Shown piece after piece: positions 20,634 through 30,273 of a stretch of DNA of 64,000 nucleotides. The number at the start of each line of letters is the position of its first letter. The stretch's first letter is position 1. The DNA is from Aliivibrio sifiae (GTDB taxonomy: Bacteria; Pseudomonadota; Gammaproteobacteria; Enterobacterales; Vibrionaceae). A program made the position numbers and the translations under genes. The DNA lies in the NCBI RefSeq assembly GCF_002954705.1, contig NZ_MSCO01000001.1, positions 289,873 through 353,872 of the forward strand, given 5' to 3'. Below the pieces are notes generated by a model, which had not been told where the DNA came from, made no database searches, and saw only the letters and a program-made list of their open reading frames with translations.

Positions 20634-20662
20634 AAAAAAACCTCGTCCTACGACAAGGCTTT
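20634..20662 (-). terminator. Internal terminator-like hairpin in the tRNA cluster
   Basis: On the minus strand AGCCTTGTC pairs with GGACGAGGTT (with G-T pairs) around a GTA loop and runs into seven T. It sits after tRNA-Asn copy 2 and before tRNA-Thr copy 3. It may end part of the transcripts or mark a processing site. Confidence 0.6.
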
Positions 20663-20668
20663 TGAATG

Positions 20669-20744
20669 TGGCTCCCTTTGCTGGACTTGAACCAGCGACA
20701 TACGGATTAACAGTCCGGCGTTCTACCAACTGAACTAAAAGGGA
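20669..20744 (-). tRNA. tRNA-Asn (anticodon GTT), copy 2
   Basis: A 76-nt cloverleaf, identical to the other Asn copies, with encoded CCA. It is followed on the minus strand by the internal terminator-like hairpin. Confidence 0.97.
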
Positions 20745-20776
20745 ACAGATTTTCTATTCTTCTTACAAGTAAGAAA

Positions 20777-20852
<76 letters not shown>

Positions 20853-20894
20853 ACTAATTTTTATTAATCTTTAAAACGTAAAGATTAAATTGTA

Positions 20895-20970
20895 TGGCTC
20901 CCTTTGCTGGACTTGAACCAGCGACATACGGATTAACAGTCCGGCGTTCTACCAACTGAACTAAAAGGGA
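20895..20970 (-). tRNA. tRNA-Asn (anticodon GTT), copy 1
   Basis: A 76-nt cloverleaf identical to the other Asn copies, with encoded CCA. It lies 6 bases after tRNA-Phe copy 2 in the direction of transcription. Confidence 0.97.
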
Positions 20971-20976
20971 ATTGTA

Positions 20977-21052
20977 TGGTGCCTCGAGGCGGAATCGAAC
21001 CACCGACACGAGGATTTTCAATCCTCTGCTCTACCGACTGAGCTATCGAGGC
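20977..21052 (-). tRNA. tRNA-Phe (anticodon GAA), copy 2
   Basis: A 76-nt cloverleaf with acceptor GCCTCGA/TCGAGGC and anticodon loop TTGAAAA; encoded CCA. Identical to copy 3. Confidence 0.97.
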
Positions 21053-21059
21053 AAAAGAA

Positions 21060-21135
<76 letters not shown>

Positions 21136-21207
21136 ACACTAAATTCTTTTGACTATTCGTGATCTAGCATTTAATTAATCTAGAACTACACCAACAATCT
21201 TATTGTA

Positions 21208-21283
21208 TGGTGCCCGGAGGCGGAATCGAACCACCGACACGAGGATTTTCAATCCTCTGCTCTACCGACTGAGCTATCCGGGC
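21208..21283 (-). tRNA. tRNA-Phe (anticodon GAA), copy 1 (variant acceptor stem)
   Basis: First tRNA of the cluster. The body equals the other Phe copies, but the acceptor is GCCCGGA/TCCGGGC, as in E. coli, with compensating changes on both arms. Encoded CCA. Confidence 0.97.
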
Positions 21284-21293
21284 AACGAGCGCT

Positions 21294-21322
21294 ATTAAAC
21301 GGATTTTTGCCCCTACCGTCAA
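21294..21322 (-). promoter_or_regulatory. Promoter of the tRNA cluster
   Basis: Minus-strand -35 TTGACG (21317-21322), a 17-bp spacer and -10 TTTAAT (21294-21299), followed by a GC-rich discriminator (AGCGCTCG) typical of stringently controlled stable-RNA promoters. Confidence 0.75.
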
Positions 21323-21392
21323 CTTTTTTTTGCAAAATACGCTATTTTTTTGGTTGTTTGATGGATAATTCATCGAATAGGCGATTTTATCG

Positions 21393-22529
21393 CTAAATCT
21401 TCCCTGAATTAAATTCTTTTTTAAAGGCTGTAACCTTTTCTAAGTAACGGCGAGATTCTGCATTTTTATGCTTTTTGGTTAAAGCCCAGTAGACTTGATT
21501 TGGATTTAAGCTATTAATATCACTAATTGCTCTGCTTCTACTGCTGCTAAAAGTATTAAATACACCACCAGCGCCGCCGTTATAAGCTGAAATCATACTG
21601 TATTGTTTTGAAATAGGATTACGAATGTCTTTTAAGTAACGGGTTTTTAAAATATGAAAATAAGCCGTGCCGGTATCTATATTGTTGTGAGGATTGAAAA
21701 GGTATTCGGGGGTTGGATCGCCTGATTTTTTCTTAACTAATTTAAATACGTCGCGTCCAGCTGTTTTTGGGACGACTTGCATTAACCCGTAGGCATTTGC
21801 CCAACTTACCGCATATGGGTTAAAGCTACTTTCCGTTCTAATTATGGAATAAATGAGATCTTCAGGGATGTCATAACGCTGAGATGCACCACGAACAATA
21901 TCAGCATATTGATATTCACGTAGCTGAGTATGGTTTTTTACCATAGGAATATCGACATAAAAGGCTTTTTTGTAATCGATATTTTTTGTTTTTAAGTGAT
22001 TAGCAATTAAATAATCAGCATAACGACCTGCACGCCATGACCATTCAATTGGTTTTTTATCTTGATCAACGACTTGTTGGTATAAGAAGGGTTTGCCATC
22101 AAGGGCAACATCAGCATCAGAATAAAGATCGACACCTGCGGGATCGTCAGGCGTAAGTAGGGTCGTAATAATTGCTTGACGTAAATGGGCTTTAGGCTCG
22201 GTACCTGCAACCGTCTCAACCGTAACTCGGCCCGTTGTAAAATCAACTTGAGATCGGCTTAAGTAGCCATCGGTATATTTTACGTATGAGCGTTTACTGG
22301 CAATAACGAGATTCTTTTTACCCCAACGCTTTTCAATGTTGGCATTAAAACTGTTAATTAAAGAGTCGAGTGCTTTTATATCTTTAGTAAATTGCCCTGG
22401 AAGAGGGGCAAGGTTTTTAGCAAAGCGATTAGTGGTATCGTAATTAATACCAAAAGTAGACTCTATTGATTCTCGGCTACAACTGGTAAGAAAAAGACAA
22501 GCAGAGGCAATCAGGATAATTTTTTTCAT
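21393..22529 (-). CDS. mltC: MltC, membrane-bound lytic murein transglycosylase C
   Basis: A 378-residue outer-membrane lipoprotein. The signal peptide ends in a lipobox LTSC with Cys17. The C-terminal SLT domain has the catalytic Glu in RTESSFNPYA, the motif GLMQVVP and the later AYNGG. It cleaves peptidoglycan to 1,6-anhydromuropeptides during wall remodelling. It follows mutY and yggX on the minus strand, as in E. coli, but is separated from yggX by a 299-base gap with a terminator. Confidence 0.95.
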   Translation of the reverse strand: MKKIILIASACLFLTSCSRESIESTFGINYDTTNRFAKNLAPLPGQFTKDIKALDSLINSFNANIEKRWGKKNLVIASKRSYVKYTDGYLSRSQVDFTTGRVTVETVAGTEPKAHLRQAIITTLLTPDDPAGVDLYSDADVALDGKPFLYQQVVDQDKKPIEWSWRAGRYADYLIANHLKTKNIDYKKAFYVDIPMVKNHTQLREYQYADIVRGASQRYDIPEDLIYSIIRTESSFNPYAVSWANAYGLMQVVPKTAGRDVFKLVKKKSGDPTPEYLFNPHNNIDTGTAYFHILKTRYLKDIRNPISKQYSMISAYNGGAGGVFNTFSSSRSRAISDINSLNPNQVYWALTKKHKNAESRRYLEKVTAFKKEFNSGKI

Positions 22530-22828
22530 AAAGACAATATAGATAAGAACTCGATAATAATGTTAACGGCAGAATGCCCTCTAACTGAAAAAGAATAAAA
22601 ATAAAGCAGCCATTAGACTAATGCCAGTCAGTTAAGCGAATATCAATAAAAACAAGGGCTTCAGACGAATTTATTACAATCATTCTGGAGCCCTTGTTGT
22701 ATCTATCTTTCACTCTCTTAACGGGTACTTTTCCATATCTATTAGACATTGAATAAATAGTGCGTAATTACTCAATAAAGTGACTAACTGATCGGCATTA
22801 GCCATTAGACTGCTTTATTTACAATAAC
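22530..22828. other. Intergenic region mltC-yggX
   Basis: 299 bases without a gene. It holds the yggX terminator (22649-22697) and an AT-rich stretch that must contain the mltC promoter. No other feature is seen. Confidence 0.6.
22649..22697 (-). terminator. Terminator of the mutY-yggX unit
   Basis: AACAAGGGCTTCAGA pairs with TCTGGAGCCCTTGTT (one G-T pair) around an 18-base loop. On the minus strand the 3' arm runs into TTTTTATT. Confidence 0.75.
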
Positions 22829-23101
22829 TTATTCACTTGGTGGTGTGTAACCATCAATGATGACTTCTTTGCCATCAAATAAGAAACCTTCCATTTCTGT
22901 TTCCAGTAGTTTGCGGTGCTCTGGATCCATCATGTTCAGTTTCTTTTCATTAATAAGCATGGTTTGTTTATGCTGCCATTGGCCCCATGCTTCTTTGGAG
23001 ATATTGTCAAAAATACGCTTACCTAGTTCACCTGGGTAAAGTTGAAAATCTAGGCCATCGGCTTCTTTATTTAAAAGAACGCAAAATACAGTGCGACTCA
23101 T
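22829..23101 (-). CDS. yggX: YggX, Fe(II)-trafficking / oxidative-damage protection protein
   Basis: A 90-residue cytoplasmic protein starting [10 protein letters not shown] with the conserved Cys7, followed by the typical [16 protein letters not shown] and EAWGQW segments. YggX protects iron-sulphur clusters against oxidants and is linked to iron movement. It lies 2 bases after mutY, whose product carries a 4Fe-4S cluster; the pairing is conserved. Confidence 0.95.
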   Translation of the reverse strand: MSRTVFCVLLNKEADGLDFQLYPGELGKRIFDNISKEAWGQWQHKQTMLINEKKLNMMDPEHRKLLETEMEGFLFDGKEVIIDGYTPPSE

Positions 23102-23103
23102 GG

Positions 23104-24156
23104 TTATTCTCCATTAGAAATTTCGAACGGTAAGGTATCTAGCAGTTTTTGAACTGGAGCTGCTAATCCTACCGTCATTGGTTGAGATAAGTTATACCAA
23201 ACTCCACGCGTTCCTTCCATCACCATATGAGGTTTCTTACTCAGAGTGATAAGTACAGGAGTGATATCTAAGTGGTAATGACTAAAGGTATGACGAAAAG
23301 CAATTAATTGTTGGCTTGATTTCACATCCATACCATAGCGGTCGGATAAATCATTTAAGGTATTTTCTGGCTGTTCGGGGAAGCAATATAGTCCACCCCA
23401 AATTCCCGTTTGAGGTCGTTGCTCTAGTAATACATCACCATCGTGATAGTAGATAGCAAACCATGCCTCTTTGGTTGGCTTGTCTTTTTTGGGTTTCTTA
23501 GTTGGAAAATCCAATTGACGATCTTGTGCTTTTGCTTGGCAAAGATCATTGACAGGGCATAATTTGCATTTAGGTTTTGAGCGAGTACAAACCATTGCCC
23601 CCATGTCCATCATGGCTTGGTTATAGCGTTCAACCCCAAACTCTGGGGTATGTTCTTCGGCTACTTCCCACATGGCATTTTCAACGGACTTTTTACCTGA
23701 CCAACCTTCAATAGCAAAGCAGCGAGAAAGCGTACGTTTTACATTGCCATCTAAAATTGGATGACGTTGTTTTAATGATAATGATAACACTGCCCCAGCA
23801 GTAGATCGTCCAATCCCCGGGAGAGCGATGACTTCGTCGATGGTTTCTGGAAACTTCCCATTATATTGTTCAGCAATGATTTGGGCTGTTTTGTGTAAAT
23901 TACGAGCACGAGCGTAATAGCCAAGTCCGGTCCATAAATGCAGGACTTCATCTTGTTCTGCATTAGCTAAATCAACAACCGTTGGAAAGCGGGCCATGAA
24001 ACGCTCGAAATAGGGAATAACGGTAGTTACTTGGGTTTGTTGAAGCATGATCTCAGATAACCATACCTTATAAGGAGTTTTTTCTAATTGCCAAGGTAAC
24101 GTCTTACGGCCGTAATTGTCGTACCACTCTAAAATGGCGTGAGAGAAAGATGTCAT
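23104..24156 (-). CDS. mutY: MutY, adenine DNA glycosylase
   Basis: A 350-residue base-excision repair enzyme that removes adenine opposite 8-oxoguanine. It has the helix-hairpin-helix [16 protein letters not shown] with the catalytic Asp in ILDGNVKR, the 4Fe-4S ligands in Cys-X6-Cys-X2-Cys-X5-Cys ([17 protein letters not shown]) and a C-terminal Nudix-like domain for 8-oxoG recognition. It is divergent from trmB across 216 bases. Confidence 0.97.
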   Translation of the reverse strand: MTSFSHAILEWYDNYGRKTLPWQLEKTPYKVWLSEIMLQQTQVTTVIPYFERFMARFPTVVDLANAEQDEVLHLWTGLGYYARARNLHKTAQIIAEQYNGKFPETIDEVIALPGIGRSTAGAVLSLSLKQRHPILDGNVKRTLSRCFAIEGWSGKKSVENAMWEVAEEHTPEFGVERYNQAMMDMGAMVCTRSKPKCKLCPVNDLCQAKAQDRQLDFPTKKPKKDKPTKEAWFAIYYHDGDVLLEQRPQTGIWGGLYCFPEQPENTLNDLSDRYGMDVKSSQQLIAFRHTFSHYHLDITPVLITLSKKPHMVMEGTRGVWYNLSQPMTVGLAAPVQKLLDTLPFEISNGE

Positions 24157-24372
24157 GACATGCTCGATTGCTTTTTATAATGGTGTGAATTGCACCACAG
24201 TAGAATGAATTTGTACACCCGACAGAAAATAGGGGTATTCGTTAGATAGTATAAATTCGAGTATTGAGTGAGTTTATGACGAAAACGAAAGATAATACTT
24301 GAACACTGGGCTAAACTTTGGATAATGCCGGATCCACAATCCTTGTTCAGAGAATAACCAGGTTATCCAATC

Positions 24373-25089
24373 ATGACTGAAGTGACTAAAAACGACTTTA
24401 CCGAAGAAGGTAAAGTTGTTCGTAAAATTCGCAGCTTTGTACGCCGCGAAGGACGTTTAACGAAAGGCCAAGAAGGCGCTATTACTGAGTGCTGGTCTAC
24501 CATGGGCATCGATTTTGTTGAGCAAATGCTTGACTGGAGCGAGGTGTTTGGTAATAACAACCCTGTCGTTTTAGAAATCGGTTTTGGTATGGGTGCATCT
24601 TTGGTTGAGATGGCGCAGAAAGCACCAGAGCTTAATTTCCTTGGAATTGAAGTTCATCGCCCAGGTGTTGGCGCATGTCTTGCTGCAGCGAAAGAAGCTG
24701 GCGTAACTAACTTACGTGTAATGTGTCACGATGCCGTTGAAGTATTTGAATCAATGATCCCTGATTCATCAGTAAATACATTACAATTGTTCTTCCCTGA
24801 CCCATGGCATAAAGCACGTCATCATAAGCGTCGTATCGTTAAAGCTGAGTTTGCTGAGATGATCCGTCCTAAGTTAAATGCAGATGGTATTTTCCACATG
24901 GCTACTGACTGGGAAAACTACGCAGAGCATATGATCGAAGTAATGAATGCGGCACCGGGTTACGAGAATATCGCTACAGATGGTGACTACATTCCTCGTC
25001 CAGATGAACGCCCACTAACAAAATTTGAAGCGCGTGGCCACCGTTTAGGTCATGGCGTTTGGGATATTAAATTCCGTCGTAACGTTTAA
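24373..25089 (+). CDS. trmB: TrmB, tRNA (guanine46-N7)-methyltransferase
   Basis: A 238-residue class I SAM methyltransferase making m7G46 in tRNA variable loops. The SAM motif [12 protein letters not shown] and the family signature [15 protein letters not shown] are present, as is the C-terminal [16 protein letters not shown]. Divergent from mutY, as in E. coli. A single TATACCAAT repeat end and a terminator follow. Confidence 0.96.
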   Translation: MTEVTKNDFTEEGKVVRKIRSFVRREGRLTKGQEGAITECWSTMGIDFVEQMLDWSEVFGNNNPVVLEIGFGMGASLVEMAQKAPELNFLGIEVHRPGVGACLAAAKEAGVTNLRVMCHDAVEVFESMIPDSSVNTLQLFFPDPWHKARHHKRRIVKAEFAEMIRPKLNADGIFHMATDWENYAEHMIEVMNAAPGYENIATDGDYIPRPDERPLTKFEARGHRLGHGVWDIKFRRNV

Positions 25090-25160
25090 TCAGTTTTTTA
25101 AAGTTGTATGACAGCGCACCATAAGCGCTGCATGGTTCTTATACCAATCTAAATAAATAC

Positions 25161-25189
25161 TAAAGCCAACCTCAGTGTTGGCTTTTTTG
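25161..25189 (+). terminator. Terminator after trmB
   Basis: AAGCCAAC pairs with GTTGGCTT around CTCAGT, followed by six T. It lies 29 bases before glsA. Confidence 0.85.
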
Positions 25190-25217
25190 TCCTTGCGCTC
25201 AACAGGAAGTAAAAATA

Positions 25218-26138
25218 ATGAAGCCAACAAAACAAATATTAGATGATATTTTGAATGAAGTGCGTCCTCTTATTGGACAAGGGAAAGTTGCCGATTACAT
25301 CCCAGCTCTAGCTTGTGTTCCAAACGATAAATTGGGGATAGCGGTATACACCAATGATGGTGAAATGATCACATCAGGTGATGCCGATGAACGCTTTTCG
25401 ATTCAATCAATCTCTAAAGCGTTGAGCTTAACTTTAGCTATGGAATTGTATCAGCCTGAAGAATTATGGCAGAGAGTAGGAAAAGAGCCATCAGGACAAG
25501 CGTTTAATTCCCTTATTCAGCTTGAGATGGAGCAAGGAGTCCCTCGTAATCCGTTCATTAATGCGGGTGCGATTGTTGTTGCCGATATGCTGTTTAGTCG
25601 TTTTTCTGCACCAAAGCATAGATTATTAGAATTTGTGCGAAAGCTCTCAGGTAATGAACATATTATATATAATCGTGTCGTCGCTAATTCAGAAATGGAT
25701 CATAGTGATCGAAATGCATCGATTGCCTATTTGATGCGTTCATTTGGTAATTTCGATAATGAAGTGATGCCAGTATTAAAAAACTATTTTCATGCTTGTG
25801 CACTGAATATGAGCTGTGTTGACTTAGCAAGAACGTTTGGTTATTTAGCCAATAAAGGTATTCAACCAGAGACTAATAAGTTCATCGTAACGCCAATGCA
25901 GAGTAAACAAATTAACGCATTAATGGCGACTTGTGGCTTATATGATGGAGCTGGTGAGTTTGCGTATCGTGTTGGTATGCCGGGAAAATCGGGTGTTGGT
26001 GGTGGTATTATTGCGATTGTTCCTGGTGAGATGACGATAGCGGTATGGTCTCCAGAGTTGGACCCATCAGGGAATTCGTTAGCTGGAACTAAAGCGTTAG
26101 AGTTGCTTTCAGAGCGTATTGGTCGTTCTATATTTTAA
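25218..26138 (+). CDS. glsA: Glutaminase
   Basis: A 306-residue glutaminase of the serine-dependent beta-lactamase superfamily, converting glutamine to glutamate and ammonia. The nucleophile motif SIQSISK (Ser-X-X-Lys) lies near residues 62-68, with [10 protein letters not shown] and [15 protein letters not shown] further on. Length is typical of GlsB/YneH-type enzymes. GGAAG lies before the ATG. Alone between two hairpins. Confidence 0.95.
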   Translation: MKPTKQILDDILNEVRPLIGQGKVADYIPALACVPNDKLGIAVYTNDGEMITSGDADERFSIQSISKALSLTLAMELYQPEELWQRVGKEPSGQAFNSLIQLEMEQGVPRNPFINAGAIVVADMLFSRFSAPKHRLLEFVRKLSGNEHIIYNRVVANSEMDHSDRNASIAYLMRSFGNFDNEVMPVLKNYFHACALNMSCVDLARTFGYLANKGIQPETNKFIVTPMQSKQINALMATCGLYDGAGEFAYRVGMPGKSGVGGGIIAIVPGEMTIAVWSPELDPSGNSLAGTKALELLSERIGRSIF

Positions 26139-26145
26139 AATAAGA

Positions 26146-26190
26146 GCAGGTTTCAGGAAAAGCTTTTTAAGCTCTTCCTGAAACCTTTAA
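26146..26190 (+). terminator. Hairpin after glsA
   Basis: AGGTTTCAGGAA pairs perfectly with TTCCTGAAACCT; an inner AAGCTTTTTAAGCT also pairs. The 3' side has only a short T run, so termination is likely but not certain. Confidence 0.65.
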
Positions 26191-26213
26191 GCGAAGCGTT
26201 CTGAACCCTGTTT

Positions 26214-27374
26214 TTAATCCTCATCACTCACAAACGCCTCCAATAAATCATTCAAAAACAACTTCCCGTGCTCTGTGATCTGCCAGTGAGTTTCTGTTTC
26301 TTCTAGGTACTTCTTCTCTTTAGCCCAATCCATTGTTTCTTGAATTGATTCAAATCCTAACCCTGTTTTATCAATGAAATCTTGCTTTGGACAGGTTTCT
26401 AATAGACGAAAACGGTTCATAAAGAACTCAAAAGGTCTGTCGTGATCCGTAACCTTTTGTTCGTCAATTAAGTAAGGTTTCATTAAATCCAGGAAGCCGC
26501 GTGGGTGCTTGATTTTAGTGGTTCGAACAATGCGACCATCAGAAAAACTGAGCTTGCCATGAGCACCACAACCAATCCCTAAATAGTCGCCAAAGCGCCA
26601 GTAATTCAAATTATGGCGACATTGATAACCGACTTTACTGTAGCCCGATATTTCATATTGAACATAACCGGCATCAGATAGAATTTGATGACCTTGTTCA
26701 AAAATATCCCATAAATCATCATCGTCAGGCAACGTTGGTGGCTTATAGTAAAACACAGTATTTGGCTCAATAGTAAGCTGATACCAAGACAAATGTGGCG
26801 GATTAAGCTCAATCGCTTGTTTTAAATCAGACAAGGCATCATCAATAGTTTGGTTTGGTAAACCATGCATTAAGTCGAGATTAAAACTGTTTAATCCTGC
26901 TTCATGAGCCAGACGAGCAGCGCGAACGGCTTCATCTTTACCATGGATTCGTCCCAGTTTTTCGAGTTTTTCTTGTTGGAAACTTTGTACACCAATAGAA
27001 ATGCGATTGACACCTGCTTCACGATATTCAATGAATCGTCCAGCTTCTACGGTTCCTGGATTCGCTTCCATGGTGATCTCAATATCATCAGCAAACGGCA
27101 GGCGCTTTTCAATTTCGATTAATAAGCGTTTAATCTCTGGAGCGGTAATTAGGCTTGGTGTACCACCTCCTATAAAAATAGAGTGCAGCTTACGTGGCTC
27201 ATTTTCCATATCATAACGTGCAAGATCGGTATCAAGATCGTCAATTAACGCTGAAATGTATTGTGCTTCAGGGATTGTCGTTTTCAATGCGTGAGAGTTG
27301 AAATCGCAATATGGGCACTTTTGAATACACCATGGAATATGAATGTATAAGCTAAGTGGTGGTGGGACTAGCAT
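26214..27374 (-). CDS. hemW: HemW, radical-SAM heme chaperone
   Basis: A 386-residue protein long annotated as an oxygen-independent coproporphyrinogen oxidase-like enzyme, now regarded as a heme chaperone. The radical-SAM cluster motif CIQKCPYC (Cys-X3-Cys-X2-Cys) lies at about residues 16-23, and a C-terminal HemN domain follows. It lacks the extra N-terminal region of true HemN. The ATG at 27374 is 3 bases after the rdgB stop; a TTG one codon upstream overlaps the gap. Confidence 0.95.
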   Translation of the reverse strand: MLVPPPLSLYIHIPWCIQKCPYCDFNSHALKTTIPEAQYISALIDDLDTDLARYDMENEPRKLHSIFIGGGTPSLITAPEIKRLLIEIEKRLPFADDIEITMEANPGTVEAGRFIEYREAGVNRISIGVQSFQQEKLEKLGRIHGKDEAVRAARLAHEAGLNSFNLDLMHGLPNQTIDDALSDLKQAIELNPPHLSWYQLTIEPNTVFYYKPPTLPDDDDLWDIFEQGHQILSDAGYVQYEISGYSKVGYQCRHNLNYWRFGDYLGIGCGAHGKLSFSDGRIVRTTKIKHPRGFLDLMKPYLIDEQKVTDHDRPFEFFMNRFRLLETCPKQDFIDKTGLGFESIQETMDWAKEKKYLEETETHWQITEHGKLFLNDLLEAFVSDED

Positions 27375-27377
27375 CAA

Positions 27378-27974
27378 TTATTGACCTTCTTTTAATGCAG
27401 CGAACAGTTTTTTCAGCGCTTGACCACGGTGAGACAATTGTTTTTTACGAGCAGGTTCAAGCTCTGCTGAAGAACAGTTATCTTCACTTACCCAGAAGAT
27501 AGGATCATAGCCAAAGCCATTTTCGCCTTGTTGTTCTGTGGTGATATGACCTTCCCATGAACCATGGCAAATTAATGGCGTAGGATCGTTCTCATGCTTC
27601 ATTAGTACTAAAACACAATGGAAGCGCGCTGTGCGTTTTTCGGTAGGAACACCTTCCATTGCAGCTAGCATTTTATCTATGTTCTTTTGATCTGTTGCGC
27701 CTTCACCAGAATAGCGCGCAGAGTAAACGCCTGGAGCGCCATTTAATGCATCAACTTCTAAACCGGAGTCATCAGCAATGGCAGGTAGGCCTGTTTCTTT
27801 AGCGGCGTGGCGTGCTTTTATAATGGCATTTTCAATGAAAGTAGTGCCTGTTTCAGCTACGTCAGAGACGTTGAATTCACTTTGTGCCACAACATTAAAT
27901 CCAAAGTCAGATAACACATCTGCCATTTCACGAACTTTACCTTGGTTGCCTGTTGCTAATACGATTTTGCTCAT
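27378..27974 (-). CDS. rdgB: RdgB, XTP/dITP pyrophosphatase
   Basis: A 198-residue Ham1-family enzyme hydrolysing ITP, dITP and XTP to keep deaminated purines out of nucleic acids. It has the N-terminal [11 protein letters not shown], the metal-binding [22 protein letters not shown] and the C-terminal [10 protein letters not shown]. It lies between the DUF4426 gene (10-base gap) and hemW. Confidence 0.96.
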   Translation of the reverse strand: MSKIVLATGNQGKVREMADVLSDFGFNVVAQSEFNVSDVAETGTTFIENAIIKARHAAKETGLPAIADDSGLEVDALNGAPGVYSARYSGEGATDQKNIDKMLAAMEGVPTEKRTARFHCVLVLMKHENDPTPLICHGSWEGHITTEQQGENGFGYDPIFWVSEDNCSSAELEPARKKQLSHRGQALKKLFAALKEGQ

Positions 27975-27984
27975 AATGATTTTC

Positions 27985-28416
27985 TTACTCTTCTACGTAG
28001 AACTTTTGATTGAATTTTAATTTGCCTGCGCCCTTGGTATCGGCAGATACATCGATATCAAAGCGAAAGGTTTCTTCATTAGTAATTGGCAGCTCAGCGA
28101 TATAATAAATCGCATTTTGCTCTTTAATTTCACGGAAGGTTAACGTTTTTGTTTGCCCAAGTAAATTTTTAGCGTTACCTGTTATTTTGGCTGCGATGGC
28201 AGGCTTTCCTGCTTGAGAGGTATCTAGCACACTGATATTAATTAGCGCGTTGTAACCAGAGCGTTTTAATTGATAAGCGCGGGCTACTTTGGGAGTTAGA
28301 AAGGTGGAATTAAATGCAGAGTAATGCACCTCTACATTTTTTATTTGTACAAATTGTCCCGCAAAAGTGGGTAGGCTAAAAAGGAACAGGGACAAAAGTA
28401 AGGTTATTTTTTTCAT
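27985..28416 (-). CDS. Exported DUF4426-type protein
   Basis: A 143-residue protein with a Sec signal peptide ([19 protein letters not shown], cleavage before GQ), so periplasmic or secreted. The mature part is beta-rich with alternating hydrophobic residues; it resembles DUF4426, of unknown function. The ATG at 28416 follows GAGGATCGTT; an ATG at 28428 would add four residues. It sits between a terminator and rdgB in what is otherwise the conserved yggS-proC-yggT-yggU-rdgB-hemW order. Confidence 0.85.
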   Translation of the reverse strand: MKKITLLLSLFLFSLPTFAGQFVQIKNVEVHYSAFNSTFLTPKVARAYQLKRSGYNALINISVLDTSQAGKPAIAAKITGNAKNLLGQTKTLTFREIKEQNAIYYIAELPITNEETFRFDIDVSADTKGAGKLKFNQKFYVEE

Positions 28417-28444
28417 AACGATCCTCATATAAAAAGATTTCCAT

Positions 28445-28471
28445 ATAAAAAAGCCGAGGGTTAACTCGGCA
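28445..28471 (-). terminator. Terminator after yggU
   Basis: On the minus strand GCCGAG pairs with CTCGGC around TTAACC, followed by six T. It starts 2 bases after the yggU stop and splits the gene string into two transcription units. Confidence 0.85.
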
Positions 28472-28771
28472 CTAGTATTTTTTTGATGGTAACAGCTGCT
28501 TAATTGCTTCTGGAATAATTTCCGGAGAATGAATTCGAACTTGTTTGTGACGATTTAGCTCTCCTTTCTCGACCGTAATTTTTCCTTTAGCAACTTTAAA
28601 CAGTTTGGAGAAGTATTTAATTAAATGCGCATTGGCTTTCCCATCGACTGGAGGGGCTGTTATCGCTATTTTAAGTTCTTCACCATGTATACCAACGATT
28701 TGATCTCGACTGGCCTTTGGTTGAAGGTAAAGTCTTAAGATCAAATCGTCGTTATCGTATTTAACTGGCAT
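28472..28771 (-). CDS. yggU: YggU, DUF167 protein
   Basis: A 99-residue cytoplasmic protein with the family signature [16 protein letters not shown], then [20 protein letters not shown] and [14 protein letters not shown]. Function unknown. The ATG at 28771 gives the E. coli-like length and lies 7 bases after the yggT stop; an in-frame ATG at 28804 would overlap yggT and add 11 residues. Confidence 0.93.
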   Translation of the reverse strand: MPVKYDNDDLILRLYLQPKASRDQIVGIHGEELKIAITAPPVDGKANAHLIKYFSKLFKVAKGKITVEKGELNRHKQVRIHSPEIIPEAIKQLLPSKKY

Positions 28772-28778
28772 AACTGAT

Positions 28779-29333
28779 TTACAAGCTATACCAAACTGGG
28801 CCAATTAAGTCGCCCATTAGGAAGTTAGCAAATTGAAGCACAATAAATAACACCAATACGCTTAAGTCTAATCCGCTCATTTGAGGTAATATTTTACGAA
28901 TAGGAGCAAGCATTGGTTCTGTTAATTGGTGCATAACATACTCAATTGGGCTACGACCTTGGCTAACCCAACTTAGGATTGCACGTACTAATAAGATCCA
29001 GAACAGCAAACCACCAGCGGCTTTAGCTAGTGCGATTAAACCAATGAATAAGAATTCTGGGCCAAAATTAATACCACCTGCAACGACAACTTGTAATGCA
29101 ACAAATTTAACGACACATAGCACATAAGCAAATAACACGGTTGCTAGGTCTAGGCTGCCAATTGATGGAATAATACGACGTAAAGGAGAAACGACGGGTT
29201 GAGTTGCCTTTACGATAAATTGAGAAAATGGATTATAAAAATCGGCACGTGCGACTTGTAACCAAATACGTAGGATCACGACCATGATGTATAAATCAAA
29301 AACGGTCGAGATTAAAAAGCTCATTGCATTCAT
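28779..29333 (-). CDS. yggT: YggT, integral membrane protein
   Basis: A 184-residue protein with two YggT repeats, each with a hydrophobic helix pair and a motif of the form [25 protein letters not shown] and its second copy [19 protein letters not shown] (given here as its key residues P, L, R and I). Function is unknown, though relatives are linked to osmotic or division roles. It lies between proC and yggU in the conserved order. Confidence 0.93.
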   Translation of the reverse strand: MNAMSFLISTVFDLYIMVVILRIWLQVARADFYNPFSQFIVKATQPVVSPLRRIIPSIGSLDLATVLFAYVLCVVKFVALQVVVAGGINFGPEFLFIGLIALAKAAGGLLFWILLVRAILSWVSQGRSPIEYVMHQLTEPMLAPIRKILPQMSGLDLSVLVLFIVLQFANFLMGDLIGPVWYSL

Positions 29334-29395
29334 AGTTTATTAACCTTAAAAATCATTGGTTTTGTAAATAGAGTAATTGAGTAGAGAAGGTTATC

Positions 29396-30214
29396 TTAAA
29401 ATAACGATTCCATCTCTTCTGCACGAGACACAGCCGCTTGCATTGCTTTGGCTACGATCTCTTGCAATTTATGTTCATTAAATGTGCGTAGAGCCTCTGC
29501 TGTTGTACCGCCTTTTGAGGTCACTTGTTCACGCAGTGTCGATAATTGTGTGTCAGGGTTAGCGACGACCATTTCAGCGGCACCAAGTGCAGATTGTTGC
29601 ACGAGCAGACGAGCAGTGTCTTCACTAAAACCTTGTTTCATCGCTTCGGCTTGCATTGCTTCCATGAATAAGAAAAAGTACGCAGGCGCACTTCCTGCTG
29701 CTGCAATTACTGAGTTAATGCCTGATTCTTTTTCGACCCAGCATACTTCACCAACGGCAGACATTAAGTCGCTTGCATAGGTTTTATCTTGTTCAGAGAT
29801 ATGTTCAATAGCAAATAAACCACTCATGCCTTTGCCTACTAGTGCTGGTGTATTTGGCATAACGCGCACTAAGTTTAGGTCGGTTGCGAACATCTCATTT
29901 AAACGCTTTGCAGAAATACCAGCTGCAATAGAGATCACTAATTTAGTCGAGTAATCGATGGTTTGTAGTGGCTCAGCAGCGGTTGCCATCATTTGTGGTT
30001 TTACCGCAAGAACGATAACATCTGCATTTTCAGCCGCAGTCATGTTATTGGTCGAGGTATTAATGCCGTAACATTTTTCTAAATGTTCAAGTTTCTCTGT
30101 GCTTGGATTTGTGGCTGTGATTTTATCTTTTGGGTAACCACTGCTAATTAGACCGGCAATAATCGAGCGAGTCATGTTGCCTGCGCCAATAAAAGCAATA
30201 TTGCGATGTTCCAT
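29396..30214 (-). CDS. proC: Pyrroline-5-carboxylate reductase
   Basis: A 272-residue enzyme reducing pyrroline-5-carboxylate to proline with NAD(P)H. The N-terminal nucleotide-binding motif IAFIGAGNMTRSII and the C-terminal signature with QVTSKGGTTAEAL are intact. In many bacteria proC lies next to the PLP-binding yggS gene, as here. The gap to yggS contains a short relic of the MITE-like repeat. Confidence 0.96.
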   Translation of the reverse strand: MEHRNIAFIGAGNMTRSIIAGLISSGYPKDKITATNPSTEKLEHLEKCYGINTSTNNMTAAENADVIVLAVKPQMMATAAEPLQTIDYSTKLVISIAAGISAKRLNEMFATDLNLVRVMPNTPALVGKGMSGLFAIEHISEQDKTYASDLMSAVGEVCWVEKESGINSVIAAAGSAPAYFFLFMEAMQAEAMKQGFSEDTARLLVQQSALGAAEMVVANPDTQLSTLREQVTSKGGTTAEALRTFNEHKLQEIVAKAMQAAVSRAEEMESLF

Positions 30215-30229
30215 TCGTCTTCCTTACTT

Positions 30230-30260
30230 TATACCTATCGCTATAATTGAGATTGGTATC
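30230..30260. repeat. Relic of the MITE-like repeat (ends only)
   Basis: TATACCTATC and GATTGGTATC lie face to face with about 11 bases between them. This looks like an internally deleted copy of the elements at 5142 and 8160, inside the yggS-proC gap. Confidence 0.5.
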
Positions 30261-30273
30261 ATTCGAGTTGAGG

